Assembly: GCA_002840125.1 (NCBI GenBank)
Contig: PGZF01000007.1
Span: 124,001-188,000 of the forward strand
DNA from: Gammaproteobacteria bacterium HGW-Gammaproteobacteria-15
Lineage (GTDB): Bacteria; Pseudomonadota; Gammaproteobacteria; Enterobacterales; Alteromonadaceae
Length of the DNA: 64,000 nt
Direction of reading: 5' to 3'
Shown here: positions 50,815 through 58,997 of the stretch, piece by piece
How positions within the stretch are numbered: position 1 is the first letter of the stretch
How the letters are laid out: every line of letters starts with the position of its first letter
Program-made: the position numbers and the translations under genes
The notes under the pieces: generated by a model
The model's database searches: none
What the model was told of the DNA's origin: nothing
Seen by the model: the letters and a program-made list of their open reading frames with translations, nothing else

Positions 50815-52163
50815 TCATCTGCCTCCGGAAGTTCTGCCGTGCTGGCCAGTGGCAGTAATAAATAAAATTCACTGCCGTTATCTTGTTCTGATTGAAAGCC
50901 TATTTCGCCCTGCATATGGCTCATCAGCTGTTTGCTGATAGCTAACCCAAGCCCGGTGCCGCCTTTGCTTTTAATATCAGAGCTGTCAGCCTGAGAAAAC
51001 TTGCTGAATATATGCGGTTTAAACTGTTCGCTGATACCACATCCGGTGTCTATTACCCGGATCAGCGCTTTGTCGCCCTGTTGCTGCACAATAATATTAA
51101 CCTCTGCCTGGGGCGGTGAAAACTTAGCGGCATTTGATAGCAGGTTAGCCATAACCTGCTGCAGGCGCATACTATCAACATTCACCCACATATCTGCTGA
51201 TATAGCCTGTAGTTGATAGGAAACCTGATACTGCTGGGCATAGCTCTGGTTATCACGTAGTGATGTTTCAATGATGGGTAGTAATGGTTGTGGCTGAATA
51301 TCAAACAGCATTTTGCCGGCAATCAGTTTATCCATATCCAGCAGATCATTAATCAGCAACTGTAATTTTTTTACGTTGGCCTGTGCCAGTTGGGTCATCT
51401 GTGCAGCTTGCTGCGGCAGTGGGCCAAATACCTCACCATGCAATAAACCGATAGCGCCACTGATGGCGGTCAAAGGTGTGCGCAGTTCATGGCTTACGGT
51501 AGAGACAAACTCATCTTTAAGGCGTTCTATTTTCTTTCTTTCGGTAATGTCGCTGATAAAACCGTACCACAGCACGCTGCCATCTGCCTGGCGTTCAGGT
51601 ACTGAGCGTCCGCTTACCCAAATCACTTCACTGTCAGGTCGTTGCACCCTGTACTCCAGTTTCCACAATGTAAGCTGCTGAGCAGAATCGGCAATACTGT
51701 CATATACCAGGTGAGCATCGTCCGGGTGTAATTGGCTAAATACGGGACTGGCATCGTGTTTCACCTGTTCCGGGGTCAAATTATAAATATCTCTTATACC
51801 TTCACTGCAATAAGGAAAGCAGCTACTGCCGTCGGGCGCTAGCTGAAACTGAAATACCATGCCGGGTAGCTGGCTGGCAATTTTGTTTAACCGTTCGCCA
51901 GCTTCAATTTGGGCATGGCGTTTTAAATTTTCAGATTGTTGTACTTCCTGCAATAAGCCCCTGATTAACCGTTTAAATTCTGAAAGCAAAGTTAACAACA
52001 GTAGTTCGCTGGCTAAAAATGCCAGTACCCAGCGTTGTAGTACATCGCCAGTTGGATTAAGCCGGTAACCGCGCCATGCCAGGTAGCTAAATAGCAGTAG
52101 CAATAATATGCTGCCCAGCCAACTGATAAAATTAGTGGTTCTGCTAACGCGTTGATTTATCAT
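50811..52163 (-). CDS. PAS-containing membrane histidine kinase
   Basis: The protein has 450 residues from ATG 52163, with AAGG upstream; an upstream in-frame start would extend into the divergent leader. Two membrane helices (about 12-30 and 44-62) enclose only a short loop, so sensing is probably not periplasmic. A PAS domain (about 90-210) ends with GFISDITERK. HisKA has His225 in FVSTVSHELRTPLTAI. The ATPase domain carries NLLSNAAKF, VIDTGCGI and KGGTGLGLAI. It phosphorylates the receiver protein encoded by the overlapping downstream gene. The stimulus is unknown. Confidence 0.93.
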   Translation of the reverse strand: MINQRVSRTTNFISWLGSILLLLLFSYLAWRGYRLNPTGDVLQRWVLAFLASELLLLTLLSEFKRLIRGLLQEVQQSENLKRHAQIEAGERLNKIASQLPGMVFQFQLAPDGSSCFPYCSEGIRDIYNLTPEQVKHDASPVFSQLHPDDAHLVYDSIADSAQQLTLWKLEYRVQRPDSEVIWVSGRSVPERQADGSVLWYGFISDITERKKIERLKDEFVSTVSHELRTPLTAISGAIGLLHGEVFGPLPQQAAQMTQLAQANVKKLQLLINDLLDMDKLIAGKMLFDIQPQPLLPIIETSLRDNQSYAQQYQVSYQLQAISADMWVNVDSMRLQQVMANLLSNAAKFSPPQAEVNIIVQQQGDKALIRVIDTGCGISEQFKPHIFSKFSQADSSDIKSKGGTGLGLAISKQLMSHMQGEIGFQSEQDNGSEFYLLLPLASTAELPEADE

Positions 52164-52238
52164 AGCGGCCTTAATGTAAGCGGACTGCTTTACTATAAAG
52201 CACAAGCGCAAGAGTGGCAAAACGGCGGGCAGATATTT

Positions 52239-53420
52239 ATGAGCAGTACATTAACGCAGCAATTTCAGCAGCTAAGCGCGGTACTGCAGCAATACCGGCC
52301 GTACTGGCAGTTGTTGCCATTCGCCTGCGACACTGTGCCGTGGCCGGATGACAAACTGCTGCAGTTGCTGGCTGGTTTGGATGATGGCCTGGTAAAGCAG
52401 ATTGACCAAAGCCGCATGTTGCAACAACAGTACTTTTCAGCCTTTTTCCCGGCGTTATTTAGCTTGCCTGCCGTAACAGTAGCCGCCGCTACTGCGCCAC
52501 TGCCAGCTTTACCATTCTGGCTGGAAAACGGTATTGGCGGGCGTAAACTGCAGCAAATTACGGCATTGTGCCAACAGTGGCCGCACAGTGAATTGCCGGT
52601 GCTGGAATGGTGTGCCGGCAAAGGGCACCTGGGCCGGATACTGGCCCATCGTTTTACTGTGCCGGTAACCAGCGTCGAATGGCAGCCTCAGTTATGTGAA
52701 GATGGTGCAGTATTGGCAGAAAAATACCAGCTGCCCCAACAGTTTATTTGTGCCGATGTGTTAAGCGCACCGCTTGATGCTGTTTTACAGCCACAGCAGC
52801 ATATAGTGGCGCTGCACGCCTGTGGCCAGTTACACATTACAATGCTGCAACAGGCGGTGCAGGCAGGTTGCCAGCAGTTACAACTGGTGCCTTGCTGCTA
52901 CCATTTAATTGCACCAACGCACTATCAGCCGATGTCGGAACTTGCTTTACAGCACAACTTGCAGTTAAGCAAAGACGATTTAAAGCTGGTAGTGCAGGGC
53001 CAGGTAACGGCGGGTGAGCGGGTAGAAAAACTCAGAGCAACCGAAGTATTGTGGCGGCTGGCTTATGATGAACTACGCACAGAGCTTACCGGACAGCGCC
53101 ATTACCGGCCGCTGGCATCGGTTGGCAAGCACTGGTTCAGCGGCAGTTTTAGTGCTTTTGCCTGCTGGGCGGCGGCACAGCATCAGTTGCAGTTACCGGG
53201 CGTGATAGATGAAGCGGTTTATCTGGCGCGGGCGCAGCAACGTGCAGCAATAGTTCAGCGTATTGAATTGGTAAGACACCTGTTTCGCCGGCCGCTGGAG
53301 TTATGGCTGGCGCTGGATAAGGCCCTATATTTACAGCAACATGGCTATAACACCCGTATCAGTGAGTTTTGTGATTATCAGATAACACCGCGCAACCTGC
53401 TACTGACAGCTACCAGATAA
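52239..53420 (+). CDS. Class I SAM-dependent methyltransferase (Methyltransf_32-like)
   Basis: The protein has 393 residues from ATG 52239; the longer frame would start among bases belonging to the divergent kinase leader. The SAM-binding loop is VLEWCAGKGHLGRILAHRF, followed by an acidic strand end (VTSVEWQPQLCEDG). Later VALHACGQLHITML and LVPCCYHLI match the PCCYH motif of the Methyltransf_32 family, whose members modify RNA or small molecules. The N-terminal 130 residues are helical and may bind substrate. Divergent from the kinase pair by about 75 bp. Substrate unknown. Confidence 0.85.
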   Translation: MSSTLTQQFQQLSAVLQQYRPYWQLLPFACDTVPWPDDKLLQLLAGLDDGLVKQIDQSRMLQQQYFSAFFPALFSLPAVTVAAATAPLPALPFWLENGIGGRKLQQITALCQQWPHSELPVLEWCAGKGHLGRILAHRFTVPVTSVEWQPQLCEDGAVLAEKYQLPQQFICADVLSAPLDAVLQPQQHIVALHACGQLHITMLQQAVQAGCQQLQLVPCCYHLIAPTHYQPMSELALQHNLQLSKDDLKLVVQGQVTAGERVEKLRATEVLWRLAYDELRTELTGQRHYRPLASVGKHWFSGSFSAFACWAAAQHQLQLPGVIDEAVYLARAQQRAAIVQRIELVRHLFRRPLELWLALDKALYLQQHGYNTRISEFCDYQITPRNLLLTATR

Positions 53421-53427
53421 GCCGGGG

Positions 53428-54357
53428 CTAGCAGGGTAGTTGATCGGGTGCGGTGGTTAACACCTGAGCCTGATTATAATGTTGTATCAGCTGGTCTTTA
53501 TGTTGCCAACGCTGGTTAAGCCATAACTGAAAGCGTTCACGAAACTGCTCATCGTTAAAATAATCGCCGATAACCTGTTGATCTACAGGTAGGATCTCTA
53601 CCTGCACCACCACCCGTTTTAACTTACCCATCAGCATATCCATAGCCACATGCTGCGGGTTATCGGGGTAAAGCAGGGTAAAGTCTAATATGGCATTAAA
53701 CTGCTCGCCCATGCTGGCTAAAGTGAAGGCAATACCACCTGCTTTGGGGGGCAGCAAATGCTGGAACGGGCTGTGTTTGTCTGCTTGTTTTCTGGTGGTA
53801 AAACGGGTGCCTTCAACAAAATTGATAATGGTGGTGGGCACGGTTTTAAATTTTTGGCATGAGGCGCGGGTAGTGGCAATGTCTTTACCTTTAAGTTCTG
53901 GCCGTTTAGCCAGTTGCGCCGGGCTGTACCGCTTCATAAAGGGCATATCCAGTGCCCAGCAACCAGTGCCTAAAAATGGCAGCCATTTCAGCTCGTCTTT
54001 TAAAAAAAACTTTGGCTCGGGTATACGGCTATGGGCTACTGTGCTGACAACCGGAATATCGAGCCAGCTCTTATGATTTGAAATAAGCAGATACCAGCTT
54101 GTTTTATCCAGCGCTTGGGCACCGCTTATTTGCCAGTCAACCTGATTAAACAGGTTAATCAAGGCGGTGTTAATTGCTGTCCAGCCGCGATAACAGCCTT
54201 TGCCCGCCAGTGCGGTAACACGGTGCACAGCTTTAAACGGTAGTAGTAATTTGATGATACCCAGCGGCGTAACCAAAATACCCCATAGCGCCAGATTTAA
54301 CGCAAATAAGCTAAAGCTGAAAGGTAACAGCAACCAGCCGGGTAAAAAACTTAGCAT
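53428..54357 (-). CDS. Membrane acyltransferase (PlsC/YihG-like), second of a tandem pair
   Basis: The protein has 309 residues. An N-terminal hydrophobic region (about 5-40) is followed by the acyltransferase motifs NHKSWLDIPV (HxxxxD), the FLKDELKWLPFLGTGCWALD segment, and NFVEGTRFTTRKQ, as in the LPLAT family. The length fits YihG-like enzymes of Escherichia coli. It transfers acyl chains to lysophospholipid acceptors at the inner membrane. Its ATG overlaps the stop of the upstream paralogue by one base (TAATG), so the two are co-translated. Confidence 0.9.
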   Translation of the reverse strand: MLSFLPGWLLLPFSFSLFALNLALWGILVTPLGIIKLLLPFKAVHRVTALAGKGCYRGWTAINTALINLFNQVDWQISGAQALDKTSWYLLISNHKSWLDIPVVSTVAHSRIPEPKFFLKDELKWLPFLGTGCWALDMPFMKRYSPAQLAKRPELKGKDIATTRASCQKFKTVPTTIINFVEGTRFTTRKQADKHSPFQHLLPPKAGGIAFTLASMGEQFNAILDFTLLYPDNPQHVAMDMLMGKLKRVVVQVEILPVDQQVIGDYFNDEQFRERFQLWLNQRWQHKDQLIQHYNQAQVLTTAPDQLPC

Positions 54358-55250
54358 TACTGCTTATCTCCCTGTTTCAGCGCGGTTAGCTGCAGATCTT
54401 TATGTTGCCATAACTGGTTTATCCACTGCTGAAACCGCTCGCGGTACTGGCTATCGTTATAGTCGCCTAACAGCTCGGGCGTTATAGGAATTACCCGGAT
54501 TTGCACGGTAATATCGCGCACTTTGCCGGAAATATAGTCCCAGAAACTGGGAATGCCCTTGGGGTAATGAATAGTGATGTCGAGAATTTTATGCAGTTGG
54601 TCACCCATAGCCCCCAGCACAAATGCCATACCACCGGCTTTGGGTTTAAGCAGGTTTTGGTAGGGGGATTGTTGTTTACGATGTTTTTCCGGGGTGAAGC
54701 GGGTACCTTCAACAAAATTCATAATCGCTGCCGGTTTAAAGCGAAACTTATGGCAGGCTTTACGTGTGGTTTCTATGTCTTTGCCCTGTAAATGCGGATT
54801 TTTTTGCAAAAAACTTTTGCTGTAACGCTTCATAAAAGGGAAATCCAGTGCCCACCAGCACATGCCTATAAATGGCACATATATCAGTTCTTTTTTCAGA
54901 AAAAACTTAATAAACGGAATATTGCGGTTAAACACTTTTTGCAGCACCAGAATATCCGCCCAGGATTGGTGATTCGCCAGCACCAGATACCAGTCTTTCA
55001 ATGACAGTGTTTCCAGGCCTGATATTTGCCAGCGAATACGGGTAAATAGCCGGGTGGTGAAGTTATTAACGCTGATCCAGGCCACGGCACAGGCATCCAG
55101 CAGGTAAGTCATCCAGCTTTGCCAGCGGGTAATCGGCGGTAGCTTTAATATTGCCAGCAGCATAATGGGTATGCACCAGAACAACGTATTGACGATATAA
55201 AGCAACAGTGAAAGCGTGCCCGTTAGCGGGCGGGGTAAAAAATGCAGCAT
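54357..55250 (-). CDS. Membrane acyltransferase (PlsC/YihG-like), first of a tandem pair
   Basis: The protein has 297 residues from ATG 55250, with AGGTG seven bases upstream; the longer frame would cross the speA terminator and is rejected. Motifs are ANHQSWADILVLQ (HxxxxD), FLKKELIYVPFIGMCWWALD and NFVEGTRFTPEKH. It is clearly paralogous to the next gene, from a local duplication. Both likely remodel phospholipid acyl chains at the inner membrane. It follows the speA terminator, so it should have its own promoter. Confidence 0.9.
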   Translation of the reverse strand: MLHFLPRPLTGTLSLLLYIVNTLFWCIPIMLLAILKLPPITRWQSWMTYLLDACAVAWISVNNFTTRLFTRIRWQISGLETLSLKDWYLVLANHQSWADILVLQKVFNRNIPFIKFFLKKELIYVPFIGMCWWALDFPFMKRYSKSFLQKNPHLQGKDIETTRKACHKFRFKPAAIMNFVEGTRFTPEKHRKQQSPYQNLLKPKAGGMAFVLGAMGDQLHKILDITIHYPKGIPSFWDYISGKVRDITVQIRVIPITPELLGDYNDSQYRERFQQWINQLWQHKDLQLTALKQGDKQ

Positions 55251-55313
55251 AACGACACCTATAACAACACCTGGTATTTGTGGCCGGCCTGATTTTCGCC
55301 GGTTAAAAATAAT

Positions 55314-55335
55314 AACAGCAGGCTCGCCTGCTGTT
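55314..55335 (-). terminator. Intrinsic terminator after speA
   Basis: On the minus strand AACAGCAGG, a four-base loop and CCTGCTGTT form a 9-bp hairpin, followed by ATTATTTTTAA. It lies just after the speA stop. Confidence 0.85.
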
Positions 55336-55363
55336 AACACATCCGATGAGTAGCTAGTTTACC

Positions 55364-57250
55364 TTAATCTTCAAAATAGGTGTAACCATAAACACCGGCT
55401 TTTAATTCGTCCAGCAGTTCATCTTTTTTACTGGCGCTCATATCCAGCTTGGCTAGCTGTTTGCTGTAGGAAGCAATCAGCTTAATGGCGTCAAACTGCA
55501 CATAACGCAGTACATCGGCTACTGTATCGCCTTTAATGATATTGGTCAGTTTATAGCTGCCATCATCGGTCAGTTCAACGTGTACGGAATCTGTGTCGCC
55601 AAACAGGTTATGTAAGTCGCCTAAAATTTCCTGATAGGCGCCTACCATAAACATACCTAGCAGGTACTGCTCGTCTTCTTTATATAACGGCAGCGGCAGG
55701 CTGGGTTCGATACCATTACCATCGGCGTAACTTTTCAGCTGGCCGTCAGAGTCACAGGTAATGTCCTGAATAATGGCACGGTGGTCCAGCGGCTCGTTCA
55801 TCCGCTCCAGCGGCATCACCGGAAACAGCTGGTCAATACCCCAGGCATCCGGCATAGACTGGAACAGCGAGAAGTTAACGAATAGCTTGTCGGCCAGCTT
55901 TTCATTCAGCTCGTCGTGAATAGAGCGGTGCGAGCGTGCGGTCATGTCCAGATTAGCTTTTACTTTGTTAATGGTAGCAAAGTAAATTTGCTCCAGTAAT
56001 GACCAGTCTTTTAATGTCAGCAGGCCATGTACATACTGGGCATGGGCATCGGTAAAGTAGTGCACCGCATCGTGGTAAGCTTCAATTGCTGTGCGTGGTG
56101 TAACGTTTTGGTAGGCTTCCCACAGGCCGAGGATCACTGTTGGTGAATCTTCACTTGGCTCTGGCAGGTTCACCAGCCCCGGCGCACGTTCAATATCAAT
56201 GGCATCGGTTACCAGCACAGCGTGGTGTGCCGTCATAGCACGGCCAGATTCGGTAATAATATTCGGGTGTGGCAGGTCGTACTCGTCACACACTTCTTTT
56301 AAACCATTGACCACATTACGGGCATATTCGTACATGGTGTAGTTCATCGAACAGGCCGAGCGTGATTTAGAGCCTTCGTAGTCAACACCCAGACCGCCAC
56401 CAACATCGACAGTGCTGATAGGCACGCCCAGAGTGCGCAGTTCAGCATAGTGACGGGCACATTCACGAATAGCGTTGTGGATATCGCGAATATTGGCAAT
56501 TTGTGAGCCGATATGAAAATGTACCAGTTGCAGCAAATCCAGCTTGCCGGCATCGCGCAGTACATCAATAGCCTGCAGCACCTGGGTTGCGGTTAAGCCA
56601 AACTTGCCTTTCTCGCCGCCGGTGTTTTGCCATTTGCCTTTGCCCACCGAATTTAAACGAATGCGGATACCAATACGGGGCGCAGTGCCTAAATTATCAA
56701 TTTCACGCAGCAGAGTTTTTAACTCAGACAGTTTTTCTACCACCACATAAACGGTGTGGCCCATCATTTGGCCAATAGTAGCTAAGCGCAAAAATTCGCT
56801 GTCTTTATAACCGTTACAAACAATTTGCAGTGGCTGATCGGTAACACCTAAAATAGCCATCAACTCAGGTTTACTGCCTGCTTCCAGGCCCACTTTACCG
56901 CTGTCGTGGCTGATCAGACGTTTTACTACTGAGAACTGCTGGTTTACTTTGATTGGGTAAACCGCAGTGTACTGGCCCTGATACTCTTTTTCTGCCTTGG
57001 CGCGCTGAAAAGATTTAATCAGCGTATCTACCCGGTGTTGCAGAATGTCAGTAAAACGCACCAGCACAGGTAAGGTTAAGCCTTCCTCTTTAAAACGTGC
57101 CGTCAGCTCAGGAAAACTGATGCCTGTTTTACTGTGATCCTGATCCGGATAAGCCACCAGATCACCATCAGTATTAACATCAAAATATCCTTCACTCCAT
57201 ACCGCTACGTTATAGATAGAGCGTGCTTTTTCAGTACCCCAGTCGGCCAT
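55364..57250 (-). CDS. speA: Biosynthetic arginine decarboxylase
   Basis: The protein has 628 residues from ATG 57250, with AAAGGAACG just upstream; the 34-codon extension is rejected. The PLP lysine lies in YTAVYPIKVNQQ, the glycine loop in VDVGGGLGVDYEGS, and the C-terminal active-site Cys/Asp region in CDSDGQLKSYADGNG. Length and order match the large SpeA family. It makes agmatine from arginine, feeding putrescine synthesis. Divergent from speE, which uses putrescine. No agmatinase gene (speB) is in the window, so the linking step must be encoded elsewhere. Confidence 0.97.
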   Translation of the reverse strand: MADWGTEKARSIYNVAVWSEGYFDVNTDGDLVAYPDQDHSKTGISFPELTARFKEEGLTLPVLVRFTDILQHRVDTLIKSFQRAKAEKEYQGQYTAVYPIKVNQQFSVVKRLISHDSGKVGLEAGSKPELMAILGVTDQPLQIVCNGYKDSEFLRLATIGQMMGHTVYVVVEKLSELKTLLREIDNLGTAPRIGIRIRLNSVGKGKWQNTGGEKGKFGLTATQVLQAIDVLRDAGKLDLLQLVHFHIGSQIANIRDIHNAIRECARHYAELRTLGVPISTVDVGGGLGVDYEGSKSRSACSMNYTMYEYARNVVNGLKEVCDEYDLPHPNIITESGRAMTAHHAVLVTDAIDIERAPGLVNLPEPSEDSPTVILGLWEAYQNVTPRTAIEAYHDAVHYFTDAHAQYVHGLLTLKDWSLLEQIYFATINKVKANLDMTARSHRSIHDELNEKLADKLFVNFSLFQSMPDAWGIDQLFPVMPLERMNEPLDHRAIIQDITCDSDGQLKSYADGNGIEPSLPLPLYKEDEQYLLGMFMVGAYQEILGDLHNLFGDTDSVHVELTDDGSYKLTNIIKGDTVADVLRYVQFDAIKLIASYSKQLAKLDMSASKKDELLDELKAGVYGYTYFED

Positions 57251-57385
57251 TGTCGTTCCTTTAAAATTAAGATGTGCATAGTTTAAGGCCAATACGGCAA
57301 AGCTGCAGCAAAAAACATCGAAATATTTGTCCTTGGCGGCACAAGCAGGCAAAATATGCGGCTATTTTGTTTTGAGGGTAATACT

Positions 57386-58240
57386 ATGTCTGGCGACAAC
57401 AATTGGTTCACTGAAATTTTCGCCCCCAGCGGCAGCGCCTTTGGTTTGGCTATCACGAAGAAACTGGATGAAGTTCAGTCGCCGTTCCAGAAGATTGAAA
57501 TGTTTGAAACCACCCATTTTGGCAATCTGATGGTGATTGACGGCGTTATTATGCTCAGCAGCCGCGACAATTTTCTCTACCACGAAATGCTTAGCCATCC
57601 GGTGTTGTTTACCCATGCTAACCCGAAAAACGTGGTGATCATCGGTGGTGGAGATTGCGGCACCCTGCGTGAAGTATTAAAACATCCCGGCGTGGAAAGC
57701 GTAACGCAAATTGATATCGATGAGCAGGTTACGCGAATGGCCGAAAAGTATTTCCCGGAATTGTGTGCCTCGAACAACGACCCACGCGCTACGCTGAAGT
57801 TTGATGACGGTATCAAATACATGCGCGAAGCTGCGCCGGAATCGGTAGATGTCATTATTGTGGATTCAACGGATCCTATCGGGCCGGGCGAAGGTTTGTT
57901 TAACCGGGCATTTTATGACAGCTGCCGCAAAGCACTGCGCCATGGCGGCATTTTAGTGCAACAAAGTGAGTCGCCATTGATCCATATGCCGTTACTCAAA
58001 GATATGCGCAGTGCCATGCTGGATGCAGGCTTTGACGCACTGCAAACGCTGTTATTCCCGCAAATGGTGTATCCGTCGGGTTGGTGGACATGTACTCTGG
58101 CGCGCAAAGGCGCGGCGTTTAATGGCTTTCGTGAAGCCGATGCCGCTCAGGTACCATTCAATACCGATTACTACAATGCCGAAGTGCATAAAGCGGCGTC
58201 AGCCTGGCCTAATTTTATGAAAAAAGCACTGCAGAATTAA
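57386..58240 (+). CDS. speE: Spermidine synthase
   Basis: The protein has 284 residues from ATG 57386, with GAGGGTA six bases upstream. MVIDGVIMLSSRDNFLYHEM and VVIIGGGDCGTLREVLKH form the decarboxylated-SAM site, and VIIVDSTDPIGPGEGLF contains the catalytic Asp. It transfers aminopropyl from decarboxylated SAM to putrescine. It is divergent from speA, sharing a 135-bp intergenic region. No speD lies next to it. Confidence 0.97.
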   Translation: MSGDNNWFTEIFAPSGSAFGLAITKKLDEVQSPFQKIEMFETTHFGNLMVIDGVIMLSSRDNFLYHEMLSHPVLFTHANPKNVVIIGGGDCGTLREVLKHPGVESVTQIDIDEQVTRMAEKYFPELCASNNDPRATLKFDDGIKYMREAAPESVDVIIVDSTDPIGPGEGLFNRAFYDSCRKALRHGGILVQQSESPLIHMPLLKDMRSAMLDAGFDALQTLLFPQMVYPSGWWTCTLARKGAAFNGFREADAAQVPFNTDYYNAEVHKAASAWPNFMKKALQN

Positions 58241-58362
58241 AGCAAAGCAGATGCAGATGGCAGCATCTGAAAACGCATTAAAGCAGTCTAAATAAATACC
58301 TGGCTTAGCTTGCCTATTTGGCAAGGTTTTTGTACATTTATTGCTCATTAACGGGGTGGCAA

Positions 58363-58812
58363 ATGATAAAATACGCTTGGTTATTATTGTTAGGTGCGTT
58401 TTCAGCACAAGCCGCTGTCTACAAGTGTGAGCAAAACGGTGTTGTAGAGTTTAGCCAGTTTCCCTGCTCAGGTGATGCTGAAACAGTAGATATGCGTCCG
58501 CTTGGCACCGCCATGCCTGGCACCCGCGGTGAATACAAGCAGCAAGTGGATGCACTAAAACGTCAGAGCCGGTTTGTTGAATTTCAGATAAGTTCGCTGG
58601 AGCAACAGAAACAGCAGGATGTTGAAGCGCTAAAATCAGAACTTTACAAACTGCGCCGTAGTTTCCCCAAAGCAGAAGAACTGGTTGTGCTGCAACAAAA
58701 AATTGATCGTACAGAACAGTTATACAACGAGAAAATTGCTGCAGAAAAAGCCTCACTGGCGGGCCTAAAACTCAAAGTGGGCAGCCTCGAACGGCAATAT
58801 GTACAAAATTAA
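58363..58812 (+). CDS. DUF4124-type periplasmic protein with coiled coil
   Basis: The protein has 149 residues from ATG 58363. A signal peptide (IKYAWLLLLGAFSAQAAVY) is cleaved near residue 18. The short DUF4124-like domain (YKCEQNGVVEFSQFPCSGDA) carries two Cys, probably oxidised in the periplasm. Residues about 60-147 are charged helices, likely a coiled coil (ISSLEQQKQQDVEALKSELY). Function is not known for this group. A strong terminator follows. Confidence 0.8.
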   Translation: MIKYAWLLLLGAFSAQAAVYKCEQNGVVEFSQFPCSGDAETVDMRPLGTAMPGTRGEYKQQVDALKRQSRFVEFQISSLEQQKQQDVEALKSELYKLRRSFPKAEELVVLQQKIDRTEQLYNEKIAAEKASLAGLKLKVGSLERQYVQN

Positions 58813-58828
58813 TGCATTAATCTGTTAT

Positions 58829-58857
58829 GAAAAAGCCCCGCATCGCGGGGCTTTTTC
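58829..58857 (+). terminator. Strong intrinsic terminator
   Basis: A 13-bp stem GAAAAAGCCCCGC/GCGGGGCTTTTTC with a three-base loop ends in a T-run. It closes the DUF4124 gene. Confidence 0.95.
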
Positions 58858-58997
58858 ATTACCAATCGTTAACTTGGTTGGTTATTGTTTGTTTATGTGA
58901 TTGAAAATGCCTTTTTATGTTATTTTTTTGGAGTTTGTGCTACATAGTTAAAGCTGCTTAAGCAGTTGATGACAAACAAATAACAAAAAGGATACAT

